A DNA stretch of 64,000 bases from Podocnemis expansa (lineage: Eukaryota > Chordata > Testudines > Podocnemididae): assembly GCA_007922195.1 (NCBI GenBank), contig ML682007.1, forward strand, positions 15,306,954 through 15,370,953. Reading direction: 5' to 3'. Each line of letters starts with the position of its first letter. The stretch's first letter is position 1. Under the pieces are notes generated by a model, which was not told the origin of the DNA, did no database searches, and saw only the letters and a list, made by a program, of their open reading frames with translations. The translations under genes and the position numbers were made by a program. Positions 24,253 to 35,428 of this stretch are shown in pieces.

Positions 24253-25916
24253 TAATTACAGATTTATAGGAGCAGCTCTACTTATACGCTGTTGAATTAA
24301 CTGCCTTTAATAAGTCCTACAGATTTTTGCCTAGGCATCAGGAATGCAGGTTGGGGTCTCTAAGAGAAGCATCTCTAGCTTCCATTCTAAAGAAATCCTT
24401 TTGCTGTATTTTTCTTTTACTCCTTCACATTCACTCATAGCATGCAGTAGACTTATTTAATTTCCTCACTACCTCTATAACGAAGTAAAGGGACAGATTA
24501 CTCTGAGTTGCCTCTTTACATTTACTTTTGTAAATAAAAAAAAAAATCCACACACAAGTTACCTATTAAACACTTATTATCACAATCCAATGGGGTGACA
24601 CTGTGAGCATCCAGAGTCCTATTGGTTTTTAGATGATGGCCACATGCCAGCCCAATAGCAAAGATGCTGATTTCGCAGCTTGAGATGGATGGTCTCCTAT
24701 TGAGCCTGTCAAACATAACCTACTACAAACAGTAGGGGAGGAATTAAAAAGAGGAAACTTAGATGATGGGAGGGAACACACAAATAACTTCATGCTTAGT
24801 AGACAGCATTCTATTTCTAATAAAATCAGCCTTTACAAAAAAGCCAATTACAAGAGACCTAATTTATTTCAAACACTTGATGCACTGTATGTTTATCTGT
24901 CCCAATTAAACTGCCTATGGCTTGACCTGACAAGATCAGTGACTATTTCCCAATTTATTTTCTCCTGTTTCAAATGGAGAAAATTCTGTTTATTGTGAGG
25001 CTCAAAAGCAATCACCTTTATTCATGATTTGACCCCACAATTCATAGTAGTAACTAGGCTGAGGACTTTATTTTTACTGCCAGTTTGAAGCATTGCTTCA
25101 TCTGGAACGAGAGGCTTTTGGAGTGGAGAACCGAGAGGGCAGTATTTGCAGTGCTGTTCATTGGGAATGCACAAAGCTCAATGAGAGATACTGGTGTCAA
25201 AAGACAATCTGAGGAGAAAAAGCAGGCAGTATTTTCTAAAAGAGTCAAAAGGTGGATTTGATGGGATTAATGAATGAGCTGTAAATAGTGTATTTCATTA
25301 AAGTTCCTCTTTATTTCACATAGTGAACAACATGAGCCACAGAAAATCAGCAAGGGGGGAAAGAAGTAGGAGCTGTTTCTGATATCTGAGTCCCTTTCTC
25401 TCTATTTTAAGCATTGCTTCTTAAAATGTGTGACATTTAAACATTAAAGAAAAATGGTTTAAAAATAAGAGGGTGCTGTCTGCAATAGATTATTAATGTA
25501 CTGTGGCTTTGCTGCAGGAAATACACAACGTGTTCCACAAGATTCGCTTCAGGCTCACTTTAGAACAATGCCTATTAATTTACTGAAAAAGAAACTAAGG
25601 TCAAGCTACGCCAACAAGATCAGATGCAAGCACAAGTTCAACGACAAGCTTCTCTAGCCCATGAGGTGGCTTAACTCACTGGGCTTTAGCCAAACGTCTG
25701 GGAATAAAACATCTCCAAGTACTGTAGTCAACAACCTATCACTTCCCATGAAAACAATGGTGGAGAAAAGCAGTCAAAGTTAGACTTGCTGCAAAGCGAG
25801 TTGCGGATTTTTCCGATGGTTATATTGTTCTTTATTTCTTGAGGGTCTGCCTCCTTCTTTCCCTCCACCCCCAATTTATTTTGTTCTGTCCTCAAATACA
25901 TGCATCCAAGCAAGTT
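24250..25916. other. Intergenic sequence, nothing recognised
   Basis: AT-rich. No exon or repeat boundary supported. Confidence 0.5.
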
Positions 25917-26374
25917 CCAGAGGGGTAGGCATGTTAGTTTATTTCAGCAAAAACAACAAGGAGTTCTGTGGCACTTTTAAAGACTTACAAGTTTATTATG
26001 TATGAGCGTTTGAGGGTATAGTCCCACCTCATGACAGGCAAGAAATAGAAACTGCAGTACGTTACATACAGAGCAGGCTGAGTCACAAGGTAGTTTTTCA
26101 GTCTGTTTTAGCAAAGCAAACAAGTTTGCCCTCTTAACATTAGCACCTTCCCATCTATTGTTCTTTAAAGGCCCCATGAACGCTGTTTGAATCAAAACAA
26201 CTTGTTTGATTTACTAAAGAGACTAAAAAACTATCTTGTGAGTCAGCCCTCTTGCAAGTAACATACTGCAATTTCCATTTCATGCATCTGATTAAGTGAC
26301 ATTATACCCATGAAAACTTATTCCTTAAATACATTTCTTAGTCTTTAAAAGTGTCACAGGACTCCTTTGGTTTA
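25917..26374 (+). repeat. Fold-back repeat, copy 3 (near complete, long loop)
   Basis: The head AGAGGGGTAGGCATGTTAGT is followed by the left arm (AACAACAAGGAGTTCTGTGG, TAAAGACTTACAAG), a long internal region (25.99-26.29 kb) with AAGAAATAGAAACTGCAGTA, and the right arm (CTTAGTCTTTAAAAGTGTC, ACAGGACTCCTTTGG). The loop shares GTCACAAGGTA and the GAAATAGAAA segment with the copy at 38062, so there is a long-loop subfamily beside the short-loop copies at 1568, 30089 and 33062. Confidence 0.7.
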
Positions 26375-27224
26375 TGTCCAGGCAAGAAATCACTCCTGGA
26401 TGAAATAGCTCCATGCTTCTGTTTGAGAGACCAGATAGCTCATTACTGAGTAAATCAAAGGATCTTCTCCTCTGGGGCTGAACAGAGGTTCCACAATATT
26501 TCTCAGTGGATGACACTGCAAGCATGCAAGAGAATGATTCAATCTACTATTTGCAGATACCTAGGTGAGTTTTCCTTTAGACTAAGTGGGTCTTCTACTT
26601 AGGGCTCTCATTTCAAATGCCACTGATGACCACTCATAGGATCTGTATTTTAGACTCCTCCAATCGAGGGAAGAAGCGCATACCATCAGGAACAAACCCT
26701 ATTGCCCCATATAGCACAGCCCTTCTTCTAATCTATCAAACTGGTTCTGAAGTACTTTTTGTTTGTAACCAGTTTTTAGAGCTCATGTACCTTTGTTTGT
26801 GTATGGTCAACACCAAATGTTAGAGTGCAATATTTTTTTTTTGAAGAACTAATAAAGAAACTGTGCACATGAAACCCCTTATTTTATACCAGGAATTAAA
26901 TTCCAAAGCTGTTAAACAACATTTTGGATAGTATTTTATTTTATAGGATGTATGTTATGTGGCTTATGAAGACTTAGGCTAGTTAGTAGTGTGGAAATTA
27001 TTTAGAATAAGAAAGAAGTGTTGTTAAAACATCCTAGGGACGTGTTCTTACATCTCAAGAGTAAACAGGTTGAAACGTGTCTGCACACATGCAGGACACT
27101 AATGAAAATATTGATCTGGGAGGACTTCTAGTAGTCTGATTTCTAGGCTAACAGCTGCCACTAGACTAGGAGAAGATGCTTATTTTCTAAAATAACCCAG
27201 TCTTTAAACTAATCCTTAGTAAAG
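26375..27224. other. Intergenic sequence, nothing recognised
   Basis: No gene or repeat boundary supported. Confidence 0.5.
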
Positions 27225-27525
27225 ATTGGTGAAATTTCAGCCAAAACATTTTATCTGATAAAAAAAGGTGGACTGGGTTGACTCAATGTTTCACAACTGG
27301 AAAAAAAAATATTGAATTCAGTGTGAACTTAAGAAAACCAATAAAAACTTAATGTTTTATTGAAACATTTTTGAAAGAAGGCATTTTGCTTTCTCTATTC
27401 AAAGTGACTCTTCTCAAGTTTGTGTCAATGGAATTTTAAAAGAATTGCAAAAATCTCAAATAAAAATGTTCCACTGCACATCAAATTAAACAGTGTTTGA
27501 CCCCAAATAATTTCCATCCCTCCAA
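27225..27525. repeat. Possible old interspersed repeat with TTTCAGCCAAAACATTTT
   Basis: The texture (GAAATTTCAGCCAAAACATT, GAAACATTTTTGAAAG, AATTTCCATCCCTCC) is like the repeat suspected at 15523-15790. No terminal repeat was resolved. Confidence 0.3.
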
Positions 27526-30088
27526 GATTTTTAGAGCAGCGAGTGAAGCAAAAAGTCAGTTATTTGCACAGTTCAATTGATAAGGTCATACTACAGGGTT
27601 AACCTTCAAGCAAAAAGTTTACATCAAATAAGCGAGGCAATGAGAAACAAACACTTATAGACAGCTTGTGAAGTGTTCCAGTATGGATTTCTACATAAGT
27701 ACAATATGGTAAAGTGCTATTTACAAACAAGCATATGAAACTTACTCTTATCAACACAAGTAAATATAACCGATGGTGCAAGGGGATTGAGTGGTAGTAT
27801 AAAAGTTAAAGACAGGGAACAGAACGAAAAAAGAAATAAGAAAGCAATTCTGACAAGTGCCCACAAGAACTAACAACTAGAGAGGTCACATGCTAATTTT
27901 TAATTCAGAAACAGGTTTTCAGTTTCAGCCTAAGGAACAACAGTTCTTGTCCCTAGCTGTTATTTTCTGGAAGGTCACTGCAGGTTTGAAGGTAAGTGAT
28001 ATTTTCCCCCCACACTTGGCCTTGAACAGCCTATTCTGAAGTGGCCCAGAATATGCAAGCAACACTCAGCAAATACGGCATTGTGTAACGACACCTCAGA
28101 ATCACATTGTGTTGTACGTATTGGTAAAGGTGACTGCTCCTCTGTGCCTCCGAAGCAAGGGCAGGGGAGAGACAGAGGAGTGAGTGAGTAAAATCATTGG
28201 CTCTCATGACTAACAAAACCATGAAGAGGCTAAAAGTACATCCCTGAAGTGAACCCACTGAAATCAATGATGTTACTGAAGGATGAGTTCATCCCATTTG
28301 GTTTTCACTAGACTCACAACAAACACAACAGCTGAGTGTGTGGGGGATGACTAAAAGCTTTCTGCAACAAGAAATGCCATTTCACATTAGCAACATTGTT
28401 CAGATCTGATGGCCCAGTCAAGCTCCAATTTAAATCAATGAGAAGCCTCTCATCTCATTTATTTACTCGTGAATAGCATAAGACCCTTAAGTAGGACTGA
28501 ATCTCCTAAACCTTGTAAGAGACTCAAGACTATATGAAGAAAAATTGTTGTGTGGTCCTCATCACCCGCTCAGACCTCTCTGCCTGCTGTGCAGTTCCAC
28601 ACTTTAGAGGCTTGCTAACTAGCAGGAAGTCGAAGGAGTGAAAATGCAAGAAGCTAAGATTTAACAGCTGCTAGTCCTGGCTGTGTCATCATCCTTCAGC
28701 ACTGAAGAAAAATGATGTGTGTGGATAGGACTGGGTGATTATTTTCTTTTGTAGGTTGCATTTCTTATTCTTACTTCCTCTTCCCTGCCTTCTCATTTTC
28801 ATTCTGACACACAGATCTCAGCTAAACATTTTGCATGTTCATACATGAAGAAAAGAATTTTCAGACTAGCTGAAGTGGTCACCAGGGAGATAGAGAGAGA
28901 GAGAAAAAAGTTCCTTTTCATGTACATGCCATATATCAGATAGCAGCATAACACGACTGTGAGGGAACCTAAAATACTAAGAGCAAATTAAATTATGGTT
29001 CAGAAAAGAAAAAAAACTAGGGTAAAATATCTATTAAGTATGTACTGAAATGGGGGAAAAAGTTAAAAATGGCATCCAAGTATGTGAATAAACAGCAGCT
29101 AAGACAAATGGACAGAAAGAAAAAGTGTAGTAGGAAAAAAAAACCAAAAACAACATAGTTGGAAGACTGAGTAAATTACAAAAAGCAAAGACGTGATAGA
29201 TGGGGGGGGGGAATGAGCAGAGACCATCTCAGCTATCAAAATCCCTTTCAACTCCGTACATACACACCCACTCATGTACCCACACAAAAGTGTGTGAGAA
29301 TTTTAAATAGTGGGATGCCCAATTACCTACAGAATTGCCCAAATCAATATCACAATATTTATATCAGTTCATTTCAAAATGGTTGATGACAAACAAACAG
29401 ACTAATTTTGTAATACAGAGAATAAAGTGAATGATTGTCTCTAGAATGGAATCATGTATCCATATGAGAAGAGAGATTTGGGAGTTATTGTAGAGAAATT
29501 CATAAAGACTTCAATCAAATGTGCAGCCCCACCAAAAACAAAAATAAATTTAAAAAAGAGAGAGAGAGACCACGTCTGATTTATTGCTACAAGAAATACC
29601 CTATCAATCAAAGGAGGAAGTTTCCTGCGGTGTAAAGCACTGCATAGATCCACTTGAAGTTCTTTCTACAGCACTGCATTCCCTACCCAAAGGCTGTTCT
29701 TGCCTAGGCTCACCATTATAATTTCCAGGATCTTCCAGGAGGAGAATTACAGACAGTCTACTCTGTCTCAATCTCTACCTCAGCAATGGATGGAAAAAAT
29801 CTCTCCTTTCATTACCCTCTTTTCTCAGCATGCAATTGCTGTCTAGCCTACAATTCCCAGGTTTCCTGTAGGAGCTAAAACTCCCAAAATTCTTTTGCTG
29901 TGGGCTGCACCAGTGTCTTGCCTCACCTAGTGGCTCCCTCAAAAGTTCAATGTACCATCTGCCATATTTAACCCATCGCATCCCTCTTGAAAAAGGCAAC
30001 TATATTGACAACAATATATTTAAAGTAGCAGTACGACCTATGAGCAAAGCCTGTTCTTTCAAGAAAGGCCCTACAGTGGTGATATCTG
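27526..30088. other. Intergenic sequence
   Basis: No gene recognised. It contains a short G run near 29202-29211 and short GAGA tracts near 28891 and 29560. Confidence 0.5.
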
Positions 30089-30325
30089 AAAAGACCAGCA
30101 AAACAAACAAGGAATCCTATGGCAGATTTAAATACTAACAAATTTATTTATTGCATGAGCTTTATGGGAGAAAATCCCAGTTCATCAGCAGATGCTTTGA
30201 AGCATGATGAAGTAGGATTTTCTCCCATGAAAGCTCATGCAGTAAATAAATTTTAGTCTTTAAAAGTGTCGTGGGACTCCTTGTTTGTTTTGCTGAACTA
30301 GATTAACACAGCTACCCCTTTGGAA
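30089..30325 (-). repeat. Fold-back repeat, copy 4 (head at right)
   Basis: The left arm (AAACAAACAAGGAATCCTA through GGGAGAAAATCCCAG) and right arm (GGATTTTCTCCCATGAAAG through GGGACTCCTTGTTTGTTTTG) form a near-perfect hairpin around a loop at 30185-30205. The head GAACTAGATTAACACAGCTA is at the right, so the element lies on the minus strand like copy 1. Confidence 0.8.
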
Positions 30326-30454
30326 CTGATAAACAAGAGTTTTCCTAAAGATAGAGATTTGTAGAATCTACTACACTCAGCACTTCAAAGGAATCAGATA
30401 GGGTTTTCATTATTATACATTTTCTTCTTTTGCAGAGACTAAGGTTTGGTTGAG

Positions 30455-30487
30455 TTTTTTTTTGTTTGTTTGTTTGTTTGTTTGGGG
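30455..30487. repeat. (TTTG)n simple repeat
   Basis: A T run followed by about five TTTG units. Confidence 0.85.
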
Positions 30488-33061
30488 TTTTCTTCAGATG
30501 TCTTTTCTAAACTGCACATTAAAACCTGATTTATGAAAGAAGAAAAACAGCTTACCCAAGTATAATCTACGAAATTCTAACGCTCTTGATCCATAAGCTG
30601 CGTCAAAACTATGTGCTGCAAGCAACATACAAATTATAAATACACAAGCATGGACCCAGCTAGGAAGCCAGGACAGCAGTCCTGGAGCTCATTTCCAAAA
30701 ACAGAAGCCTGAGCCATTTGAACTACATAAGCAAAAATAGATAGATTTTTGCAGAACTTCTTCCCAGATTTCAAGTGAAAAAATCCATTTGCAAGCCAAA
30801 AAGAGTTCAATTTTTGACTGAATATCGCTTCTGAATTTTTTTTTTTAAAAAGTTTTTTTACAAGTTGCTGAAGGCAAAAAGAGTGACAATTCATCAAAAT
30901 TGTGAATTAAATAAAATTCTGAGGATGAGTAATAAAGAAACATGAAAAATTGACATATGTTTCCATATAGAATTCCTTCCACAGTTCTGTTCCTATGACT
31001 AAGCAAAGTAGGAAGCATAGAAATAAAGAGGTTTCTTACTATGAAACTCTTCTAGAAAGTAAAATGTCAGAGGAGATTCTTGCTTTTACTTTAGAGTCCA
31101 TTAGTATCTAGATGGCAATTTTGATAACCTTTACCTATCTGAAGTGATCCCTTACTACTGAAGTCCTACGCTATCAGTGCCATGCTCGTCCAAAGAATGT
31201 CTCTGCCCATCTCACTTGGAAAAGCTTATGTTTGGTGATGAATAGAAAGGAGATGCAGAAAGGCAGCTACAGAGGAGGTAGTTCTGAAGTGTGGTTTTCA
31301 GAGCTTCAACTCTGCAGAAGCAGAAGTGAAAGATACTGACTGGAAGAGGAAGAAGAATGTAATTTCAACCCTTGATATTTGAATATTTATTAAATATTTG
31401 GCAAAACATGGAGACAGATCCTCAGCTGGTATCAATTGTCATAGTTACATGTAAATCTAATTTTTTTATTAGGTTCTTCAAGATTTTTCCTTAAGGGATG
31501 CCAACCAGGGAATCCAGAGACCCAAAGAAATCCAACCCCATTCTTTTACATGGCAGTAAGACACCACCACAGAGAGATCAGTCTGCCTAACTGGAACCAG
31601 TTTGGAACGTGGTGGAGCATATGAATAGCTGGATCTTTTCTTTAGAGCTGGGAGTAAGGACAGGTCTATCCAGGTCAAGTCAACTAAGTACATATATCAA
31701 TTGAAGATTATGCAAATAATGAAAGATCTTTAACTCTAGCGAGGGCTCTCTAGAGCTCGTTTGGGAGAAGTTCCTATATGTTCACACTAGATTGGCACAT
31801 TAAGCATCTCTCAGGTTCTCTGTAATCTCGCCTTTTCTCTATTGCCCATTGACTGTGGGCCTACCAGCAAATTACAGCACACTAGTCACCAGCAAATCAA
31901 CAGAGGGCGTTTGTTACATTGCAGCACAACAACACAAGGAGTGAAAGCTACAATTAATTTTTAAAATTCCAGCAGCTTTAATCATCTCAAGTGACATTAA
32001 CAACAAATAAAGATTGAAATTTCATGTGCATTTTTTTATCCTGACAGCAGTCCTTTCAAACATGCCTGAAAAAACAACCGAACGTTCTACCTTCCCTATT
32101 ATATAACATGCCACTCAGGGGATATCTTCACATGGAGCAGGCAGAGGACGGTTGAATTACTCTATGAAATAATCTTATGGAATCACCCACAGCTATCTGA
32201 CAGCCTTGGACTAGCCAGCAAATAAAAGCTGAAATGTCTGTCTGTGAGGGATACAGAGGAATGGGCACATTACTTCTGAGTGCTGAGTCACTGGTTGAAC
32301 ATGTCATTTGCCCATTGCTTCATTTAGCCGTGGCCAAGAAGGAAAATCCATTACTGTAAGGAACTTCACAAAATAGTTCAACTGAGATTGTACTTTGCAA
32401 AGTGACTATGTAAAATGGTACTGGCAATCATATTCAACAAATCTGTTGCCTCTGTGCATTGAAAGGCTGATCTGCTGACTAGAGCAATAATGCCTTTTTT
32501 AGTGTTTTTGATCTGGTTAGCCCTGAAAAGCCAGAATAGCTAAGTGCTGGAATCTATTCCTACTTGTCCATCCTCAGCAAAATCATTGGCCAAGTTCCCG
32601 TCAGTTACTCCTGTGCAAACCCAGTGATGGTAGCAAGGCTACTTGGGTGCTGTTATTGGGAGCAACCTGAAGGTAACGTGAAAGTTTCAACAAGATAATT
32701 GTGCTGATGTATCTGAAGCCCCGCAAGATACATGCTACTGGCGAGGATAAGAAAGAATGAACCCAGTTTGTATCTCATATCCTAGGCCGAGTTTGCTGGG
32801 CTTGTAGGGAGAAAAAGCACATATTAACTGCCATGGAAATCAATAGTGGAGACAAATATGGAACCCCTCAATGTCACTTTTACAGTGTCTGTTCATTTTC
32901 CCCCTCATTATTCATTCAAAGAAATATTTCCACATGACAGTCAATGCAGCCAGCTAGGCAATATCTGCCATTCCGCAAGAAAGTATATAGTGCAAATACA
33001 GCACCACCAGTTCACTTGGCATGGGCAAGGATTGAATTGTGAACTGCTCGATTACAGTGGT
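30488..33061. other. Intergenic sequence, nothing firm
   Basis: No exon recognised. An A/T-run patch at 30690-30900 (TTTTGACTGAATATCGC then a T run) may be an old repeat. Confidence 0.45.
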
Positions 33062-33296
33062 CAGCAGTTCCAAAGAGACAGCCATGTTAGTCTAGTTCAA
33101 CAAAAAAACAAACAAGGAGTCTGGTGGCACTTATAAAGACTAACAAATGTATTAATCACATGGGCTCTCATGGGAGAAAAGCCCACTTCATCAGATGCCA
33201 TCTTCAAGCATATGATGAAGTGGTTGGGTTTTTTTCTATGAAAGCTCATGCTATAAATACTTTGTTTTTTGTAAATGCCACCAGGCTCCTTGTAAT
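33062..33296 (+). repeat. Fold-back repeat, copy 5 (head at left)
   Basis: The head CCAAAGAGACAGCCATGTTA with GTCTAGTTCAAC precedes the left arm (AAACAAACAAGGAGTCTGG through GGGAGAAAAGCCCACTTCAT). The loop is near 33190-33215, and the right arm ends GCCACCAGGCTCCTTG. Plus-strand orientation like copy 3. Confidence 0.8.
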
Positions 33297-35233
33297 GGTG
33301 AGCAGTCATTCACATAGGTAGATACATAGATTCCAGTGAATAAGAGCTTCACAGTCTGGGCCTATCACCTGGCTCACCATGTTTTGTGAATCTACCATCT
33401 GATCATTCCTAGCTGTGACCCAAGGGAAAGGAAAGGTCACCCAACAGTGAAAGATTTTTAGTGTTGAGATTCCTTGCTCATTTTTGTGAAAAAAGGCAGT
33501 ACAATTGCAAGCAAAATCTCTTGGCCAAGTCCTGAGAGCATCGTTCAGTTATTTTTACTTCCATAATCAGTCAGTGTGTGAGAAAAGACTAAATAAATTT
33601 CAGCAGGGATGTGGGGAGTTGGTAATTTATTTGCTGTGAACATGTGATAATCTCCGCACCATAAAAAAGAGTAAGTAATAGAATCGCAGATGCTTAGATA
33701 TATTCACATACCTATGTAAGTTCACACCTTTATAAAGACCCAGTGGGCTGTGATTTCAATTGATCTAATCCACAAGCATTTTGACTACATCTTCGTGTCT
33801 CTTGATTTTCCTTTCTAATGAAGGATGAACAACAAGATTTGATCAGGTCCAAGTACTTTACAATATATTCCCCTTGAACAATAAGTAGTGACCCTTTAAT
33901 TAGCAGCAGCTGAACAGGCATGAAGATCCATGACAACATAATGCTTTGTTACACTGGGACACAAAGAAAGAAAGAGTCATTCTTCATGATAGGTAGGGGA
34001 CTACACTGAACATGAAATCTGAAATTGGAAAGCCTAGAATTAAAGTGAAACATAGCAATAGAGAGGGTTAAAAGAAATCTGATTTCCATTTAAAGCTCAT
34101 ATCACCATGACTGTATTCCTCATTAAACAGTTTAAGATGGCAGAGCTGGGATAATATTGTTTGAGAATGCAGAGCTAAAAAAATACAAAAATAAAAGTAA
34201 TGATTGCCAAAAGAGATCTGAGTGAGTTGAGTTGGTTTAAACTACTCAGCAAGTGAAATGACAGCACCGAGTTGCAAGGGAACTATCAATTTTATTTAAT
34301 GGCAACCAGCTGCATAATAGGACAACAAAGATTGTTATTTTTCTCAGAGGCGGGGGGGAATTGTGGGAAGAGTCAGCACTGGAGATGTGATGTGAAGCCA
34401 ATAATTGATTTTCTCCTTTAAATACTTTGCCCAAACAGTGGTAAATATGCTCTAACATTCTCCAAAGTGAAAACTTAGTATTGGCCTGAGTGAATTCATT
34501 GAGCATGGAGAACATTTGAATGCACAGAACCTCTGAACAACAGAAAGTTTTGAGTTATACCCCCCTAACTGGCCAGAGTTCAGCTATCCATACTCAAACC
34601 ACCTATCCATACACAGGTAAACAGCTCTCTTGTCAAAAAACCTTAGCTGTAGATATACTATTAAGAAATTAATAGGCCACTGGCAACAGGGAAAGAGGTG
34701 CTATGTGTAGCTATCAAGAGACAGAGCAAAGGGTTAGATGATTTTTCATACCATTTTCCCAGGTTTTGTTTTTCCATTTTATATGGATGAGTCTTTCCTC
34801 TTGATGTTCTCTGACCACTTGGTCACCGCATGCACTGCATAATTACTCATACTTGACGTTTTGCCTGTGGGCTGATTTTCACACTGACACCCAAGGCAGT
34901 TTATAGATGAAGGAAAATTGTTTTGACTTCCAACTCTCAAGTGGAGTGGTCTGGAAAAGTGAAAGAAGACGTGTCATTTTGATGCAGGGAAGGAAAAAGG
35001 ATTACTCATTGCTATACATACAAAAAGACATCACCACCAGCCATGTCACATGTACAGAGCTAGCACTAGTATGCAACACGTCTTCTCCAAAAACTCACAT
35101 CTACACCACATGGTTAAAAGTGAATAATTAGTATTAAGGCTGATTACCCTCTCTGAGAGGCCCCCAGTCAATGGATGCAAACATTTTGACCTCATATTAC
35201 ATCCACAGAGGACAACATTGTATTGACTGTCAC
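33297..35233. other. Intergenic sequence, nothing recognised
   Basis: No exon or transposon end supported. Confidence 0.5.
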
Positions 35234-35428
35234 CAGAGCCAGTTCTTCCACAGAGGTGACCTAGGTGGTCGCCGAGAGTGCCCACAATTAGGGGGCACCA
35301 AGGGCTGGGCTGGGGCCGCTCCACTCCCCATTCATGGACGCCAGCAGCAGTGGTGCTGCACCCCACCCATGGCTGGATCCCCAAATCGGTGCTGGCCTAG
35401 GGCGGCAAAAAGCCTTGGGCCAGCTCTG
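35234..35428. mobile_element. hAT-like GC-rich element, perfect 8-bp TSD
   Basis: The left end CAGAGCCAGTTC and right end GGGCCAGCTCTG are imperfect inverted repeats. ACTGTCAC is present on both sides (35226-35233 and 35429-35436), exact over 8 bp. The interior is GC-rich with AGGGCGGCAAAAAGCCTTGG near the right end, a motif also at the right end of the outer element at 50929-51355. The open frames across it on both strands are not genes. Confidence 0.85.
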
